35,132 nt of DNA, taken from Hansschlegelia zhihuaiae (lineage in GTDB: Bacteria; Pseudomonadota; Alphaproteobacteria; Rhizobiales; Methylopilaceae). The notes beneath the pieces were generated by a model. That model made no database searches, was not told where the DNA came from, and saw only the letters and a list, made by a program, of their open reading frames with translations. Each line of letters opens with the position of its first letter. Position 1 is the stretch's first letter. The DNA is taken from contig NZ_RYFI01000020.1 in assembly GCF_004103825.1 (NCBI RefSeq), positions 42,655 to 77,786 on the forward strand. The letters are read 5' to 3'. A program made the position numbers and the translations under genes. Of this stretch, positions 34,054 through 35,132 are shown one piece after another.

Positions 34054-34695
34054 ATGGCGGAACTCATTGGGACGCTCGGCCCGGACACGCTCGCGGGCGG
34101 CCGTGACGATGACGAAATTCGTGGCAAGGACGGCGACGACACGCTTGTCGGCCGCGGCGGAAACGACCTGATCCGCGGCGGCGGCGATCGCGACCTGATC
34201 GACGGTGGCTATGGTCGGGACTCGCTCCATGGCGGCGGCGGCAACGACACCCTGAGCGGCGGAAGCGCCGCCGACCTGCTCGATGGCGGGGGCAGCACCG
34301 ACACGCTGAACGGCGAGGCCGGCGCCGACACGCTGCGAGGCGCCGCCAAGGGCGACGAGCTCTCCGGCGATGGCGGGGCCGACGAGATCCACGGCGGCAC
34401 CGGCCTCGACCTGCTCGTCGGCGGAGGCGGCTCGGACGTCCTGTTTGGCGGCCGAGGCGACGACACGTTCCGCTTCGAAGACGGTCAGGGCCGCGACGTC
34501 ATCAAGGATTTCACGGACGGCGACAGGATCGAATTCAACATCGACGACCTGACCTTCGCCGATCTGACGATCCGCGACAACGACGCCGGCGACGCGGTGA
34601 TCACCTGGACCGCGAACGGCAACGCCGAAATCACCGTCGAAGGCGTAAGCGCAAACGGCCTCACGCGCGACGACTTCGTCTTCGGCGACGGATAG
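34054..34695 (+). CDS. RTX-type calcium-binding protein 2 (paralogue)
   Basis: This 213-residue protein is a tandem paralogue of the 33350 gene: the same repeat array (about 7-140) and the same C-terminal pattern GDDTFRFEDGQGRDVIKDF, FNIDDLTFADLTI and AGDAVITW. It ends DDFVFGDG. It is longer by about four repeat units. GGAGG seven bases before the ATG at 34054 decides the start; an upstream in-frame start at 34006 lacks one. An inverted repeat GCCGTCG/CGACGGC (34695-34718) abuts the stop. Confidence 0.85.
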   Translation: MAELIGTLGPDTLAGGRDDDEIRGKDGDDTLVGRGGNDLIRGGGDRDLIDGGYGRDSLHGGGGNDTLSGGSAADLLDGGGSTDTLNGEAGADTLRGAAKGDELSGDGGADEIHGGTGLDLLVGGGGSDVLFGGRGDDTFRFEDGQGRDVIKDFTDGDRIEFNIDDLTFADLTIRDNDAGDAVITWTANGNAEITVEGVSANGLTRDDFVFGDG

Positions 34696-34718
34696 CCGTC
34701 GCCAGCCGGCTCGACGGC
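34695..34718 (+). terminator. Hairpin after RTX gene 2
   Basis: GCCGTCG (34695-34701) and CGACGGC (34712-34718) form a perfect 7-bp stem around a 10-base loop. It begins at the last base of the stop codon; no T tract follows. Confidence 0.4.
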
Positions 34719-34723
34719 GGCCG

Positions 34724-35012
34724 ATGGCGCGCGTCGCCGAAGCGGCTGGAGCCTCGACGCGCCCTCTTGACGGAGCGCGAGGACGGACCGGACCGAGCAG
34801 CGCGGCGCCGGACGGCGTCGCCTACGAGGCTCAGCCGGAGCCCGGAGTCGTCGCGGCGAGCGTCTATTCCGGCGGACGGCGGATCGCCGGGATAGCGATC
34901 GAGGACGCGGGGCGCCGGGCGAACGAGCCGGGACATTTCGTCTGGATCGGCCTGCTGGAGCCGGAAGCCGAAGCTTCCGCCCTTTCCAGGGATGTGGAGG
35001 TCTTTGGGTCGA
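34724..35012 (+). pseudogene. Truncated corA (Mg2+/Co2+ transporter) 5' remnant
   Basis: An open frame from the ATG at 34724 gives, from about codon 42, VVAASVYSGGRRIAGIAIED followed by EPGHFVWIGLLEPEAEA. This is the characteristic N-terminal segment of alphaproteobacterial CorA (usually VYRDGRRVADI and PGHFVWIGLYEPDE). Similarity fades near FGSISAAAGG, and the frame then runs into the antisense of the flagellin gene starting at 35013. The rest of CorA, including GMN and membrane helices, is missing. The first 40 codons are also unlike CorA. It is a relic made by deletion. Confidence 0.65.
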
Positions 35013-35132
35013 TCAGCGCAGCAGCTGGAGGACGTTGGATTCCTGCTGGGTGGAGATCGAGAGCGAGGAGACGATCAGCGCCTGGCGGGTCTGCAGGGTG
35101 GCGAGGTTTGCGGCCTCGGCGTTGGTGTCGGC
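35013..35132 (-). CDS. Flagellin, C-terminal end (partial, cut by window edge)
   Basis: On the minus strand the last 39 codons before TGA at 35015-35013 read ADTNAEAANLATLQTRQ, then IVSSLSISTQQ, and end SNVLQLLR. This is the conserved C-terminal helix of flagellin, the filament subunit. The gene continues beyond the right edge, so its start, length and neighbours cannot be seen. Confidence 0.85.
   Translation of the reverse strand, partial: ADTNAEAANLATLQTRQALIVSSLSISTQQESNVLQLLR

Noticed and set aside
33259-34392. A 377-residue minus-strand Ser/Pro-rich frame over the RTX genes
   Set aside because: Its PLPPSSSSSP-type text is the reverse reading of Gly-Asp repeats, not a real protein.
33400-34480. 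Short direct repeats that might suggest a CRISPR-like array
   Set aside because: The repeats are degenerate 27-base units encoding GGxGxDxLx nonapeptides, with no unique spacers.

Overview
The window looks like a chromosome segment of a high-GC alphaproteobacterium, probably of the order Hyphomicrobiales (Rhizobiales). The basis is the GC-rich coding, the tRNA-Met sequence, the ispH-thrB-rnhA gene order, FixK/FnrL-type boxes and a flagellin with the NVLQLLR ending. The genus cannot be fixed from the sequence alone.

Layout. (1) Positions 1-10655 are a stress-tolerance locus. It holds a HAD-phosphatase/HerA-like ATPase fusion, an MgtA-type Mg2+ P-type ATPase, a second-copy-type FtsH protease, a triple-BON protein, a small exported Cys-rich protein, and the CbpA (DnaJ-like)/CbpM pair. 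Three FNR/FixK-like boxes lie upstream of its genes, and a decayed IS110 transposase N-terminus sits near its right edge. (2) Positions 10656-23764 are a 13.1-kb integrated element bounded by a 19-bp direct repeat. The right copy is the 3' end of a tRNA-Met(CAU) gene next to a P4-type tyrosine integrase. The element encodes a P4-like primase-helicase, small and large terminase, a MerR-like regulator, portal, a protease-capsid fusion, a head-tail joiner and a DUF2190 protein. It has no tail, baseplate, lysis or holin gene. That is the gene content expected of a capsid-forming phage satellite (cf-PICI-like) that makes its own heads and would need a helper's tails. Two lower-GC cargo genes sit at its ends: a winged-helix/nucleoside-deoxyribosyltransferase-like (TIR-like) protein and a class III nucleotide-cyclase-like protein. 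Both are candidate anti-phage genes. (3) Positions 23823-33113 are ordinary chromosome: a lipoprotein, ispH, thrB, rnhA, an exported protein, a peroxiredoxin-like/2OG-Fe(II) oxygenase fusion, malonyl-CoA decarboxylase and an OmpR-type two-component system. (4) Positions 33114-35132 hold two tandem small RTX-type calcium-binding proteins, a truncated corA remnant, and the 3' end of a flagellin gene running in from the right edge.

How it works together. In region 1 the proteins share a theme of envelope and protein-quality stress (FtsH, BON, CbpA/CbpM) and ion homeostasis (MgtA), probably under oxygen- or FixK-linked control. In region 2 one short divergent control region (16946-17001) with a palindromic operator separates a leftward replication-packaging operon (primase, terS, terL) from a rightward regulator-capsid operon. 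This is a compact switch for a satellite life cycle. An AGCCTCTCC repeat cluster downstream of the primase may be the replication origin, and phased TGAT repeats beside attR may be recombinase or Xis sites.

Most interesting: the tail-less capsid-encoding satellite and its possible defence cargo; its position immediately beside a stress island at the same tRNA; and two unusual fusions (HAD-HerA and a Cys-less peroxiredoxin-like/2OG oxygenase). All functional statements come from motif recognition by eye; no database search was run.
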